From: Rhodospirillales bacterium BBD 1991-14
Lineage (GTDB): Bacteria > Pseudomonadota > Alphaproteobacteria > Kiloniellales > Kiloniellaceae
NCBI GenBank assembly: GCA_001657395.1
Contig: LYSY01000001.1
Location: 558,001 to 622,000, forward strand
Reading direction: 5' to 3'
Length of the DNA stretch: 64,000 nt
A program made the translations under genes and the position numbers. Under the pieces are notes generated by a model that saw only the letters and a program-made list of their open reading frames with translations, ran no database searches and was not told the DNA's origin. Numbering within the stretch: the stretch's first letter is position 1; every line of letters starts with the position of its first letter. This document shows positions 1 through 8,298 of the stretch, piece by piece.

Positions 1-952
1 CAAAGGGTGAGACCTGGTGGGCGGAATCACCGATGAAGAAGATGCGGCCGTGACGGAAGCGCTCCAGCCGGCGGCACTGGAAGGTGTAGACGGAGACCCA
101 GTCGATCTCGAAGTCGACGTCTTCGCCCAGCATGGCCTTCAGGCGCGGGATCACGCGCTCCGGACGCTTTTCCTCTTCCGGATCGGCGTCCCAGCCGAGC
201 TGCAGGTCGATCCGCCAGACGTTGTCCGGCTGGCGGTGCAGCAGCGCCGACTGGCCGGGGTGAAAGGGCGGGTCGAACCAGAACCAGCGTTCGCTGGGAA
301 AGTCCGCTTTCATGACCACGTCGCAGATCAGGAAGCGGTCGCGGAAGACCTGGCCGGTGAAGTCGAGGCCCAAGGCCCGGCGCACCGTGCTCCTGGCCCC
401 GTCGGCCGCCAGCAGGTAGTCGCAGGTCAGCCTGTAGGGTCCATCGGGCGTTTCAATCTCCAGCGCCGCTCCGGTTTCGCTCCGGTCCACGGCGACGACG
501 CGGTTCTTCCAGCGCAGATCCACAAGCCCCGTCGCCATGGCCCGCTCCACAAGCCACTCTTCCGCGTAGTACTGCTGCAAATTGATGAAGGCGGGCCAGC
601 GGTGGCCGCCTTCCGGCAGCAGATCGAAGTCGTAGATCATGCTTTCGCGCCAGAAGACCTTCCCCTTGTTCCAGGTCACGCCCTTGGCCTGGAGTTGCGC
701 GCCCAGGCCCAGACGGTCGAGGATTTCCAGGCTACGTTTGGCAAAGCAGATGGCGCGGGAGCCGAAACTGACGGTGTCGTCGTCGTCCAGGACCACCGTG
801 GCGATCCCCTGCTGTGCCAGATCCACTGCCGCCGCGAGGCCCACGAGGCCGGCGCCGACAATGACCACGGGGTGGCGGGCGGCGCCCGCACCGGCGTCCT
901 GATCGGCACTGCGGCGATAGGGATAGTGTGGGTTCTTGTAGGTCTTCGGCAT
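1..952 (-). CDS. FAD-dependent aromatic monooxygenase, C-terminus cut by window edge
   Basis: Flavoprotein hydroxylase of the 3-(3-hydroxyphenyl)propionate hydroxylase-like group, which uses NAD(P)H and O2 to hydroxylate aromatic acids in the cytoplasm. It is absent from the ORF track because it has no stop inside the window. I read it on the minus strand from an ATG at 952. The Rossmann FAD motif GAGLVG is at about residues 33-38, followed by the family-typical SFGSRAICFAKRSLEIL. The second FAD motif FFIGDSAHQVSPF lies at the left edge. About 317 residues are visible, against roughly 500-550 for the family, so the C-terminal part is missing. It starts 22 bp after the stop of the upstream metallo-hydrolase, so the two are probably co-transcribed. 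The substrate is not deducible; the neighbouring divergent TRAP importer may supply it. Confidence 0.82.
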   Translation of the reverse strand, partial: MPKTYKNPHYPYRRSADQDAGAGAARHPVVIVGAGLVGLAAAVDLAQQGIATVVLDDDDTVSFGSRAICFAKRSLEILDRLGLGAQLQAKGVTWNKGKVFWRESMIYDFDLLPEGGHRWPAFINLQQYYAEEWLVERAMATGLVDLRWKNRVVAVDRSETGAALEIETPDGPYRLTCDYLLAADGARSTVRRALGLDFTGQVFRDRFLICDVVMKADFPSERWFWFDPPFHPGQSALLHRQPDNVWRIDLQLGWDADPEEEKRPERVIPRLKAMLGEDVDFEIDWVSVYTFQCRRLERFRHGRIFFIGDSAHQVSPF

Positions 953-974
953 GCCCGCGGCGTTTCGTCTTCGA

Positions 975-1931
975 CTAGTCCTGTTCCAGGGCGCGCCACA
1001 TCTCCACGTCGCGCTCGGCAGTCCAGATCCGGGGGTCGGCGATGCCGGAGGCTTCGTCATAGGCCCGGGTGACGTCAAACGGCATGCAGTGCTCGAAGAT
1101 CACCCAGCCGCCGAACTTGGGTTCCAGCCGCTCGAAGGTCTCGCCGTAGATGTCCTTCAGCGCCTTACCCTCCGCCACGCCTTTGGCCACCGACTGATAC
1201 ATCTCGGTCAGGAAAGCCTGGGTGCCGGCGATGCCGTCCTCCACGGCTTCAGGAGTCTTCAGGGCGGCGCCACGCCCGGGCACCAGCTTCTCGGCCCCGA
1301 GGTCGCGCAGGCGGCCCAGCGTCTCGGGCCAGTCCTTCAGATAGGCATCGCCGGTATAGGGCGTCGCGCCGAACTCCACCAGATCGCCGGCGAAGAGCAC
1401 CTTCTCCTTCGGCAGCCAGACCACGGTGTCACCCTTGGTATGGCCGCGGCCGAGCTGCAGGATCTGCACCTCGCGCCGGCCCAGATGAAGGGTGAGGGAC
1501 TTCTCGAAGATCACATTCGGCCAGGTGAGGCCGGGCACCGTTTCCACCGACTGGAAGAGCCGCGGAAAGCGCCCGACCTCGGAGTCGTAGTCCTGCTGGC
1601 CACGCTCGACGATCAGGTCGTGGGTATCGCGGCTGGCAATGATCTGTCGGGCGCCGTAGGCCGAAGCGCCGAGCACGCGCACGGCGTGATAGTGACTGAG
1701 TACGACATAGTCGATGGGCTTGTCGGTCACCTCGCGGATGCGGTCGATTACGCCCTGGGCCATGACCGGCGTCGCCTGGGTGTCGACCACCATGACCGAG
1801 TCATCGCCGATGATGATGCCCGAATTGGGGTCGCCCTCCGCCGTGTAGGCATAGAGCCCCTCGGCCAGTTCCTCGAAGGTGATCGTCTTTTCCTCCAGGT
1901 CGCCCTGGGATGCGAAGGCCTTGCCCGCCAT
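975..1931 (-). CDS. Metallo-beta-lactamase-fold hydrolase with altered Zn2 site
   Basis: A 318-residue MBL-fold protein. The usual HxHxDH motif reads H80-Y-H82-A-V84-R85, so the Asp and His are replaced. The later GHTKGD (H164) and FAGDLVEF (D183) are intact, but the usual PGHG is PGRG. Retained residues correspond to the Zn1 ligands and the bridging Asp. The lost ones (Asp, His, last His) are the Zn2 ligands, so a mononuclear or non-hydrolytic protein is likely. The ATG at 1931 is preceded by AGAGGACGG. It lies directly upstream of the flavin monooxygenase, which suggests a role in processing its substrate or product. Fold confident, reaction unknown. Confidence 0.85.
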   Translation of the reverse strand: MAGKAFASQGDLEEKTITFEELAEGLYAYTAEGDPNSGIIIGDDSVMVVDTQATPVMAQGVIDRIREVTDKPIDYVVLSHYHAVRVLGASAYGARQIIASRDTHDLIVERGQQDYDSEVGRFPRLFQSVETVPGLTWPNVIFEKSLTLHLGRREVQILQLGRGHTKGDTVVWLPKEKVLFAGDLVEFGATPYTGDAYLKDWPETLGRLRDLGAEKLVPGRGAALKTPEAVEDGIAGTQAFLTEMYQSVAKGVAEGKALKDIYGETFERLEPKFGGWVIFEHCMPFDVTRAYDEASGIADPRIWTAERDVEMWRALEQD

Positions 1932-2290
1932 CCTGCCGTCCTCTCCTCACTGTCTGCCGGGCCCGCTCTGTGGCGTTGCCCGGCGTGTTTACCCTGCCGG
2001 TTTGCGCTGTTTGTGGGCAAACTTCTGTCCCAGGATGTAACCGTCAAGTCCCGGGTCTGCGCAAGCGTCAGCCGAAGCGCCGGGAAGCTGCACTACTCCC
2101 GGTAAGCGCTGACGGTGGCCCTATTGACCGTCTGACGCGGCATGCGATCTAATGCCGGGAGTATCGCAAAACGCGAAAGACGGCGCGACCCACCTCTTGC
2201 GGCCGGCGATCAGCCGGCCAATCCCGGATCACGCGCCGCATTCTGCGGCCAAGCCGCACCCGGCCCTGCCGGCAACGAGAGGGGGTAGCG
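1932..2290. promoter_or_regulatory. 359-bp divergent control region between MBL hydrolase and dctP
   Basis: No gene is seen here. It must hold promoters for the leftward hydrolase/monooxygenase pair and the rightward TRAP operon. A rightward sigma-70-like promoter is visible as TTGACC at 2124-2129 and TCTAAT at 2148-2153, with an 18-bp spacer. Several dyads crowd the centre: CGTCAGC (2066-2072) with GCTGACG (2108-2114), and TACTCCCGG (2094-2102) with CCGGGAGTA (2155-2163). An imperfect pair GTTTACCC/GGGCAAAC (1987-2022) lies nearer the hydrolase. I found no convincing leftward promoter. Confidence 0.6.
2094..2163. promoter_or_regulatory. Inverted 9-bp half-sites bracketing the dctP core promoter
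   Basis: TACTCCCGG at 2094-2102 and its exact reverse complement CCGGGAGTA at 2155-2163 flank the predicted -35 (2124-2129) and -10 (2148-2153). One arm lies upstream of -35 and the other at about the transcription start. The centres are about 61 bp apart, close to six helical turns, which would fit a looping or dual-operator arrangement. The cognate regulator is not identified in this window. Confidence 0.5.
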
Positions 2291-3301
2291 ATGAAAGTTT
2301 TGAGAACCTGTATGTCCGCTTTGCTGGGGGCTGTGCTGGCCGTCGGCGCCGGACTCTCCGCCGCGCAGGCGGCCGAGGAGTGGCGGATGGCGCACAAGAT
2401 GCCGCCCGACAGCCCGGAAGGAAAAGTCTTCCAGCGCTTTGCCGATCTGACCGAGGAGTACAGCGGCGGTAAGCTGAAGATCAAGATGTACCCGAACGAG
2501 CAGCTCGGCAAAACCAACGCGGTGATGGAGCAGCTCAAGCTGGGCACGGTGCATCTTTATGCCGAGGGCTCCACCTACATGAAGAAGTGGGTGCCCGAAA
2601 TCACCTGGATCAGCGCAGCCTTTCTGTTCGAGGACCGCGACCACTGGGTGCGGTTCATGAACAGCGACATGGCCAAGGGCTGGTTCGCTGAAGCGTCGAA
2701 ACAGGCCGGTGTCGGCGTTCTGGGCGACCCCACGGCGATCATCCGCGGCCCCTACCGGGTGATGGTCAGCAACGAAGATGTCCGCAGCTATGACGATATG
2801 AAGGGCCTGAAGCTGCGCATGCATCCCAACAAGACGGCGATTGCCACCTGGACCCATCTGGGGGCGGAAGTGAAGACCCTGGCCTGGACCGATGTCTACC
2901 AGGCCATCGACAAGAAGATCGTTGGTGCGGTGAACAGCCCCATCGCTCTGGTCGAGGCCATGCGATTCTACGAGGTGGCGCCCCACGTGGTCCGTCATGA
3001 CGAGTACTACCAATCGATCGGCTTCATGACGAACCAGGCGGCTTACGACAAGCTCGCCCCGGAACTGCAAGATGCCGTCAACCGCGCTTACGTCGATGCG
3101 GGCGCCTACAGCCATGACATCATGGGTACGGCAGCGGAGGAGTCGATCGCCCGCATGAAGGAACAGGGCGTGACCTTCGTAAACATCGATCGTAAGCCCT
3201 TCGTCGAGTCCATGGCGCAGTTCTATCAGGACCTCGAGTCCCAGGGGGAACTGCCCGAGGGCTTCCTGGCGATGGTCGAGGCGACACGGACGCCGCAGTA
3301 A
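2291..3301 (+). CDS. dctP: TRAP transporter substrate-binding protein, DctP family
   Basis: Periplasmic solute receptor of a tripartite ATP-independent transporter that captures an organic acid. The 336-residue protein has a signal peptide ending in AAQA at about residue 27. It continues with the family fold, including LKLRMHPN, where the Arg normally clamps the substrate carboxylate. The start is set by GAGAGGGGG eight bases upstream. It is the first gene of a dctP-dctQ-dctM operon (3-bp gap to dctQ) divergent from an aromatic monooxygenase, which makes an aromatic or related carboxylate a plausible ligand by inference only. Confidence 0.92.
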   Translation: MKVLRTCMSALLGAVLAVGAGLSAAQAAEEWRMAHKMPPDSPEGKVFQRFADLTEEYSGGKLKIKMYPNEQLGKTNAVMEQLKLGTVHLYAEGSTYMKKWVPEITWISAAFLFEDRDHWVRFMNSDMAKGWFAEASKQAGVGVLGDPTAIIRGPYRVMVSNEDVRSYDDMKGLKLRMHPNKTAIATWTHLGAEVKTLAWTDVYQAIDKKIVGAVNSPIALVEAMRFYEVAPHVVRHDEYYQSIGFMTNQAAYDKLAPELQDAVNRAYVDAGAYSHDIMGTAAEESIARMKEQGVTFVNIDRKPFVESMAQFYQDLESQGELPEGFLAMVEATRTPQ

Positions 3302-3304
3302 GCG

Positions 3305-3865
3305 GTGTCGGGGGGACAACACCTTGAAGGCGGGCCGCTGGCGCGGCTCGCCTTCCGCCTCGACGGTCTGCTGGAGGCCTTGGGCCGGGTCTTTCTGGTG
3401 ATCGCCAATCTCTGTCTTCTGCTGATGCTGATCGGCACGGCGGCGACCATACTGCTGCGCCCGCTGAATCTCTCGTTCTATTGGATCTGGCCCTGGACGA
3501 TGCAGTTCTTCGTCTGGATGTCGTTTTTCGGCTTCTATGCGGTCTACCGCTTCCGCAAGGACATTGCCGTCGACTTCGTGGTGCTGCGCCTTGGGGACGG
3601 GGCGATGCGCGGGACCCGCTACTTCGTCGCCCTGGTGGTGATGACCGTGACGGGCGTGATCCTGCTGCAGATGCCGACCATCATCGCATCCCAGGTCGGG
3701 GTAATCGATGCGGTGGTGACGCCCTGGGGCGAACTCGAGCGCTACACGCTTTCGATCCCGCTGGGAATCTCGTGCCTTCTGATCTTCATGAATGCTCTGC
3801 TGGACTTCATGAAGGCGTGGTTCGACTGGCCGGAGCCGCACACGCTCCCCGCCGTGGACAGCTAG
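3305..3865 (+). CDS. dctQ: TRAP transporter small permease, DctQ family
   Basis: Small membrane subunit (186 residues) with four hydrophobic segments, typical of DctQ, which pairs with DctM in the inner membrane. The start is a GTG only 3 bp after the dctP stop, so translation is probably coupled. Its C-terminus runs to a TAG at 3863-3865, followed by the GGAGGGAGG ribosome site of dctM. No unusual residues seen; identification rests on length, topology and position between dctP and dctM. Confidence 0.88.
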   Translation: MSGGQHLEGGPLARLAFRLDGLLEALGRVFLVIANLCLLLMLIGTAATILLRPLNLSFYWIWPWTMQFFVWMSFFGFYAVYRFRKDIAVDFVVLRLGDGAMRGTRYFVALVVMTVTGVILLQMPTIIASQVGVIDAVVTPWGELERYTLSIPLGISCLLIFMNALLDFMKAWFDWPEPHTLPAVDS

Positions 3866-3883
3866 GAGGGAGGCAGCGAAAGC

Positions 3884-5185
3884 ATGGCGGCCGTCCTCTT
3901 CATCGCCTTCATCGCGCTGATCCTGCTGCGGGTGCCGGTGTCCATGGCCATCGGCGCAGCGGTTCTCCTGGCCTTCGCGACCTCTGAGTTTTCCGATGCC
4001 CTTTACATCGTCCCGCAGCAGATCCTGGAGGGGGTGAACAAACCCTCCCTGGCGGCCGTGCCCTTTTTCATCATGGCCGGCAACCTGATGAACGTGGTCG
4101 GGATGACCGACCGCATCTTCAATTTCGCCAATGCCCTGGTGGGGCACTTCAAGGCCGGGCTGGCGCAGGTCAACGTTCTCTCGTCGATGATCTTCGCCGG
4201 GGTTTCGGGCGCCGCCGTGGCGGACTGCGCCGGACTCGGTACCATCGAGATCAAAGCGATGAAGGAGCGCGGCTACAAGGCGGAGTTCGCTGCGGCCGTT
4301 ACGGTCTGCTCGGCCGTGGTCGGGCCGATCATCCCGCCCTCCATCGGCCTTGTCGTCTATGCTTTTCTGGCCCAGCAGTCGATCGAGCGGATGTTCCTGG
4401 CCGGCGTCGTGCCCGGCCTGATTGTGGGCCTCTCGCTGATGACCTTCAACCGCATCCTGGCCATTCGCCACAACTTCCCCACGCAGGAAAGAGCCGGCCA
4501 CCGGGAAGTGGTGAGCACCGGTATTGATGGCGTCCTGGCCCTGGTTGCACCGGGAATCATTCTCGGTTCGATCCTCGGCGGCATCGTGACCGCGACCGAA
4601 GCCGGAGTGCTGGCCTGTCTCTACTGCCTGGTGCTCGGCGTCGTCTACCGCTCCCTGACCTGGGCGCGGCTGTGGAAGGCTCTTACCGATACCATGCTGA
4701 TGACCTCGGTGATCATGATCATCATCGGCTTTTCCATCGCCATGGGCTGGCTGCTGGCCATCGAGCAGGTGCCGCAGAAGCTGGGGGACGCCATCTTCGC
4801 GCTGACCGAAAGCCGCGCCGTCTTCCTGGCGCTGATGATCGTCTTCGTCCTGCTCATCGGCTGCGTCGTGGAGGGGGTGCCGGCGAAGCTCATGCTTGTG
4901 CCCATGCTGCTGCCCGTGATCGACAGCTTCGGCGTCGACCGCGTTCACTTCGGCATCGTCCTTCAGTTGGCGCTGCTCATCGGCATCGCCACGCCGCCCA
5001 TGGGGATCGGCCTCTACATCATGGTGGAGGTGGGGAAGGTACCCTTCGAGAAGGTGACCATGGCGGTCATCCCCTTCCTGGTCCCGCTGATCGTGGTGCT
5101 GATCCTCATCACCTACGTACCGGCGCTGACCCTCTGGCTGCCGAACCTCGTGCTCGGCCCGGACACGGCGGTCATCTTCAACTGA
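3884..5185 (+). CDS. dctM: TRAP transporter large permease, DctM family
   Basis: Main sodium-coupled transport subunit (433 residues) with about a dozen membrane segments. Family hallmarks visible are PFFIMAGNLM near residue 60, GVSGAAVADCAGLGTIEIKAM and VVGPIIPPSIGLVVYAF in the first half, and LLIGIATPPMGIGLYIM in the second. The ATG is preceded by the GGAGGGAGG site just after dctQ. It ends the three-gene operon. A 992-residue antisense ORF covering 2210-5188 is a shadow of this operon. Confidence 0.93.
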   Translation: MAAVLFIAFIALILLRVPVSMAIGAAVLLAFATSEFSDALYIVPQQILEGVNKPSLAAVPFFIMAGNLMNVVGMTDRIFNFANALVGHFKAGLAQVNVLSSMIFAGVSGAAVADCAGLGTIEIKAMKERGYKAEFAAAVTVCSAVVGPIIPPSIGLVVYAFLAQQSIERMFLAGVVPGLIVGLSLMTFNRILAIRHNFPTQERAGHREVVSTGIDGVLALVAPGIILGSILGGIVTATEAGVLACLYCLVLGVVYRSLTWARLWKALTDTMLMTSVIMIIIGFSIAMGWLLAIEQVPQKLGDAIFALTESRAVFLALMIVFVLLIGCVVEGVPAKLMLVPMLLPVIDSFGVDRVHFGIVLQLALLIGIATPPMGIGLYIMVEVGKVPFEKVTMAVIPFLVPLIVVLILITYVPALTLWLPNLVLGPDTAVIFN

Positions 5186-5286
5186 CACTGCCCGCCGGGT
5201 GACTCCGCCCTTCAGGCCGGGTTGAAAAGCCGCCGGATCTCTGGTCTCTTGTGCTTTCTCGCTGCCTGCCGCTGAAGGGGCCTCCG

Positions 5287-5898
5287 ATGTCCGCCGAATA
5301 CCTGCTGACCTCCATCGTGGTCATTCTGCTGCCCGGAACCGGGGTCATCTACACCCTGGCCTATGGGCTCAGCAAGGGCTGGCAGGCCAGTGTTCTGGCG
5401 GCTTTCGGCTGCACCCTGGGTATTCTTCCGCATATCGCGGCCAGCATCGCCGGCCTGGCGGCTCTGCTGCACACCTCCGCCCTGGCGTTCCAGGTCGTGA
5501 AGTATCTCGGCGTCGCCTATCTGCTCTACATGGCCTGGAGCATTCTGCGGGAGGGCGGGAGTCTGGAGGTTTCGGAGCGCAGCGCGTCGGTCTCCGGTCT
5601 CAAGGTCATCGTCAACGGCTTCCTGCTGAACATTCTGAACCCGAAACTGTCGCTGTTCTTCCTGGCGTTCCTGCCTCAGTTCGTGCCTGCGGCAACACCC
5701 AATGCGACGGCCTCCATGCTGGTGCTGGCAGCCACCTTCATGGCGCTGACCTTCATCGTCTTCGTCGGCTATGGCGCGTTCGCGTCGGCGACCCGGCGCT
5801 ACGTGATCTCCAAGCCAAAAGTGATGCTGTGGCTGAGGCGCAGCTTTGCCGGGGCCTTTGGCCTGCTCGGCCTGCGCCTCGCTCTCGCCGAGCGTTGA
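5287..5898 (+). CDS. LysE/RhtB-family amino-acid exporter
   Basis: Inner-membrane exporter of the LysE superfamily, about 203 residues with six hydrophobic segments. The N-terminus has the family-typical LLPGTGVIYTLAYGLSKGW and a central ILNPKLSLFFLAFLPQFV. The track begins at 5251, but the ATG at 5287 has GAAGGGG just upstream and gives the usual N-terminal length, so I start there. It sits about 100 bp after the TRAP operon and converges on the MarR gene. Substrate unknown; family members export basic or small neutral amino acids or homoserine lactone. Confidence 0.85.
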   Translation: MSAEYLLTSIVVILLPGTGVIYTLAYGLSKGWQASVLAAFGCTLGILPHIAASIAGLAALLHTSALAFQVVKYLGVAYLLYMAWSILREGGSLEVSERSASVSGLKVIVNGFLLNILNPKLSLFFLAFLPQFVPAATPNATASMLVLAATFMALTFIVFVGYGAFASATRRYVISKPKVMLWLRRSFAGAFGLLGLRLALAER

Positions 5899-5934
5899 TC
5901 CCTACAAACCCAGAAGTCTCAGCCCCGCGCGGGT

Positions 5935-6426
5935 TCAGCGCCGGGCGCGGCGCCCTTCGGTCTCGGGGAGCCCGCTCAAAGCATCGCGCTCCGTAAGCTG
6001 GCGGATGGCCTCCAGAAGCGCGCGGCGCTGCGCGGCACTGAGACCCGCGAAGAGCTTGTCCTCCGCCAGGTCGATCTGGGGACGAATGCCCCTGAACCAG
6101 GTTTCTCCTTTGGCGGAAAGCCGGTAACCGATGGACCGGCCGTCGCCGGCCTTGCGCTCGCGCAGCAGGACACCGCCGCGGATCAGCGGCTTCAGCGAAG
6201 TGGTCATGACCGAGGGGGCGGAGGCCATGGCGGCACAGATGTCCTTGTGGCTGACCCCCGGGTTCAGCATCACCAGTTCCAGTGTCATGAACTGCAGCGG
6301 GGTGATGGCCTGATCGGCAAAGACTTCCGAGAACACCTGCTGTCCGCGCAGGAAGGCATGGCGGAAGAGGTGCCCGCCCAGGCCGTTCAGAAGGCCGTAG
6401 TCCAGGTGTTGCGGTGGGCGCGTCAT
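5935..6426 (-). CDS. MarR-family transcriptional regulator
   Basis: A 163-residue winged-helix dimeric regulator. The DNA-binding part spans about residues 45-115 (VSHKDICAAMASAPSVMTTSLKPLIRGGVLLRERKAGDGRSIGYRLSAKG), with the classical D-x-R-S wing. Its ATG lies 1 bp after the stop of the dctM gene upstream, so it is the last gene of the minus-strand TRAP/monooxygenase operon (9796-10845 down to here). Family members usually repress degradation or transport of aromatic acids and are released by the ligand. The palindrome at 10914-10932 in front of the operon is the obvious candidate operator. Confidence 0.88.
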   Translation of the reverse strand: MTRPPQHLDYGLLNGLGGHLFRHAFLRGQQVFSEVFADQAITPLQFMTLELVMLNPGVSHKDICAAMASAPSVMTTSLKPLIRGGVLLRERKAGDGRSIGYRLSAKGETWFRGIRPQIDLAEDKLFAGLSAAQRRALLEAIRQLTERDALSGLPETEGRRARR

Positions 6427-6427
6427 C

Positions 6428-7750
6428 TCAGAACATCGCCCGCATCAGCCACAGCGTGATCCCGGGAAAAGCGGCCAGAACAACGATGCGCAGGATGTCG
6501 CTGAGCACGAAGGGTGCCACGCCCCGGTAGGTGACGCTCAAAGGAATGTCGCGTGCCAGGGAATGAATAATGAAGAGATTCAGTCCTACGGGGGGCGTGA
6601 TCAGGCCGATCTCCACCACCATCAGCGCCAGGATGCCGAACCAGATGGCCGTCTCCTCCGGCGTCAGGCCGAAGTCCAGGGCCATGACGATGGGGAAGAA
6701 GATCGGGATGGTGAGCAGGATCATGGAAAGCGAGTCCATGACGCAGCCGAAGACCAGATAGCAGGCCAGGATCAGGGTCAGCACCACCCAGGGCGAGAGC
6801 CCGGAAGCCGTGACCCAGTCGGCGGCGGCCTGGGGCGTCTGGGTGAGGGCGAGAAAGGTGTTCAGCGCCTGTGCGCCGAGCACGATGAAGAAGATCATGG
6901 CGGTGGCCGAGGCCGCCCCCAGCACGCAGTCGACGAAATCCCGGCGGCTGAGGCGCCCGACCGCCAGCGCATAGGCGCCGGTCGCCACGGCGCCGATGGC
7001 CGCCGCCTCGGTCGGGGTGAACCAGCCGAGATAGATGCCGCCGATGACAAGGGCGAAGATGAAGACCACCGGCCAGATGGCGGCCAGGGCCCGGAAGCGC
7101 TCGCGATAGGGCACGCGGGGGGCGGTCTGGGCCGCCTCCGGTCGCACGCGGGCGTAGATCGCGACTGTGGCCATATAGCCCAGCGCCGCGAGGATGCCGG
7201 GGACCAGGGCGGCGACGAACATCTTGATGATGTTCTGCTCTGTGAGGATGGCGTAGATCACCAGGATGACGGACGGAGGGATCAGGATCCCGAGCGTGCC
7301 GCCGGCCGCCAGCACGCCGGTGGAGAGCGCATCGGAGAAGCGCAGGCGGCGCATCTCCGGCAGGGCGACCTGGCCCATGGTGGCGGCGGTGGCCAGCGAG
7401 GAGCCGCAGACCGCACCGAAGCCGCCGCAGGCCCCGACGGCGGCCATGGCGACGCCGCCGCGGCGGTGGCCCAGCCAATCGGCGGCGGCACGGAACAGGC
7501 TTTCCGACATCCCGGACTTGGCCGCGAACTGGCCCATCAGCAGGAACAGCGGCACGATGGAGAGCGAATAGCTGGAGAAGGTGTCGTAGGTCAGCGACTT
7601 CATCTGGGCCAGGACCGGCACCGGCGTGCCGGTCACGATCCAGGTGCCGGCGAGGCCGGTCAGCAGCATGGCCGCGCCGATGGGCATGCGCAGGAAGATC
7701 AGCCCCAGCATCACCGCAAAGGCGAGGGCGGAGAGGGCAAGGCCGCTCAT
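6428..7750 (-). CDS. dctM: TRAP transporter large permease, DctM family
   Basis: 440-residue large TRAP membrane subunit. Hallmarks are PLFLLMGQFAAKSG near residue 65, GGFGAVCGSSLATAATMGQVALPEMRR, GILIPPSVILVIYAI and the C-terminal IGLITPPVGLNLFIIH. It overlaps dctQ by 4 bp (ATGA) and is followed 1 bp later by the MarR gene. The variant loops differ clearly from the DctM at 3884-5185, so it is a separate transporter and not a recent duplicate. Predicted to import the substrate of the flavin monooxygenase encoded in the same operon. Confidence 0.93.
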   Translation of the reverse strand: MSGLALSALAFAVMLGLIFLRMPIGAAMLLTGLAGTWIVTGTPVPVLAQMKSLTYDTFSSYSLSIVPLFLLMGQFAAKSGMSESLFRAAADWLGHRRGGVAMAAVGACGGFGAVCGSSLATAATMGQVALPEMRRLRFSDALSTGVLAAGGTLGILIPPSVILVIYAILTEQNIIKMFVAALVPGILAALGYMATVAIYARVRPEAAQTAPRVPYRERFRALAAIWPVVFIFALVIGGIYLGWFTPTEAAAIGAVATGAYALAVGRLSRRDFVDCVLGAASATAMIFFIVLGAQALNTFLALTQTPQAAADWVTASGLSPWVVLTLILACYLVFGCVMDSLSMILLTIPIFFPIVMALDFGLTPEETAIWFGILALMVVEIGLITPPVGLNLFIIHSLARDIPLSVTYRGVAPFVLSDILRIVVLAAFPGITLWLMRAMF

Positions 7751-8295
7751 CGTGTTTCCTGCCTGCGGATCGCCTCATTGAGGCTGCGCCAGACGGTGTA
7801 GAGGCAGACGAGCGCGAAGAAGACCGCGCCGGGAAAGGCGGCCGCGTAGGCATAGCCCAGCTTGAACCCCAGAATCATGGTGGTTTCGCCGTAGGAGAAC
7901 TTGTCGAGCATGCCGAACCAGAGACGCCAGGCGATCAGCCCGGCGGCGGCGGTGAGCGCGATGTTGCCGATCATCGCCAGCGAAGCCTGGGCCCGCACCG
8001 GCAGGCGGGAGATGAAGATATCCACGGTGACGTGGCCGCGGCGGTACTGACACCAGGGCAGAAAGGCAAAGACCGCGATGGCGCAGCCCGCCTCCACCAG
8101 CTCGAAGTCGCCGGGTACGGGTCCCAGTCCGGCAAAGGAGAAGCCGCGTCCGATGATCGAGACCACGGTCATCAGCGCGATGGCGGTCAGCACCACGCCG
8201 CCGGCCAGGGCGAGGATACGGCAGACCGCTCCGAGCGCGCGCCCGACGCGGGCTTCCAGGTGGGGGGCGACCCCCGTTGCCTCTGGGCTGGTCAC
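7747..8295 (-). CDS. dctQ: TRAP transporter small permease, DctQ family
   Basis: 182-residue DctQ-type subunit with four hydrophobic segments; the N-terminal 25 residues are polar. The start is GTG at 8295, three bases after the stop of the flavin monooxygenase. No strong ribosome site is seen, so coupling to the upstream gene is likely. The 3' end overlaps the dctM start by 4 bp. Confidence 0.87.
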   Translation of the reverse strand: MTSPEATGVAPHLEARVGRALGAVCRILALAGGVVLTAIALMTVVSIIGRGFSFAGLGPVPGDFELVEAGCAIAVFAFLPWCQYRRGHVTVDIFISRLPVRAQASLAMIGNIALTAAAGLIAWRLWFGMLDKFSYGETTMILGFKLGYAYAAAFPGAVFFALVCLYTVWRSLNEAIRRQETR

Positions 8296-8298
8296 GGA

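Noticed and set aside
2210-5188. 992-residue minus-strand ORF, rich in His, Asp and Arg
   Set aside because: It is antisense to the complete dctPQM operon, has low-complexity GRRH/DDH-type composition and no domain; a high-GC shadow.
5924-5933. CCCGCGCGGG palindrome between LysE and MarR genes
   Set aside because: Too short and without loop or U-tract to be a terminator; expected by chance at this GC content.
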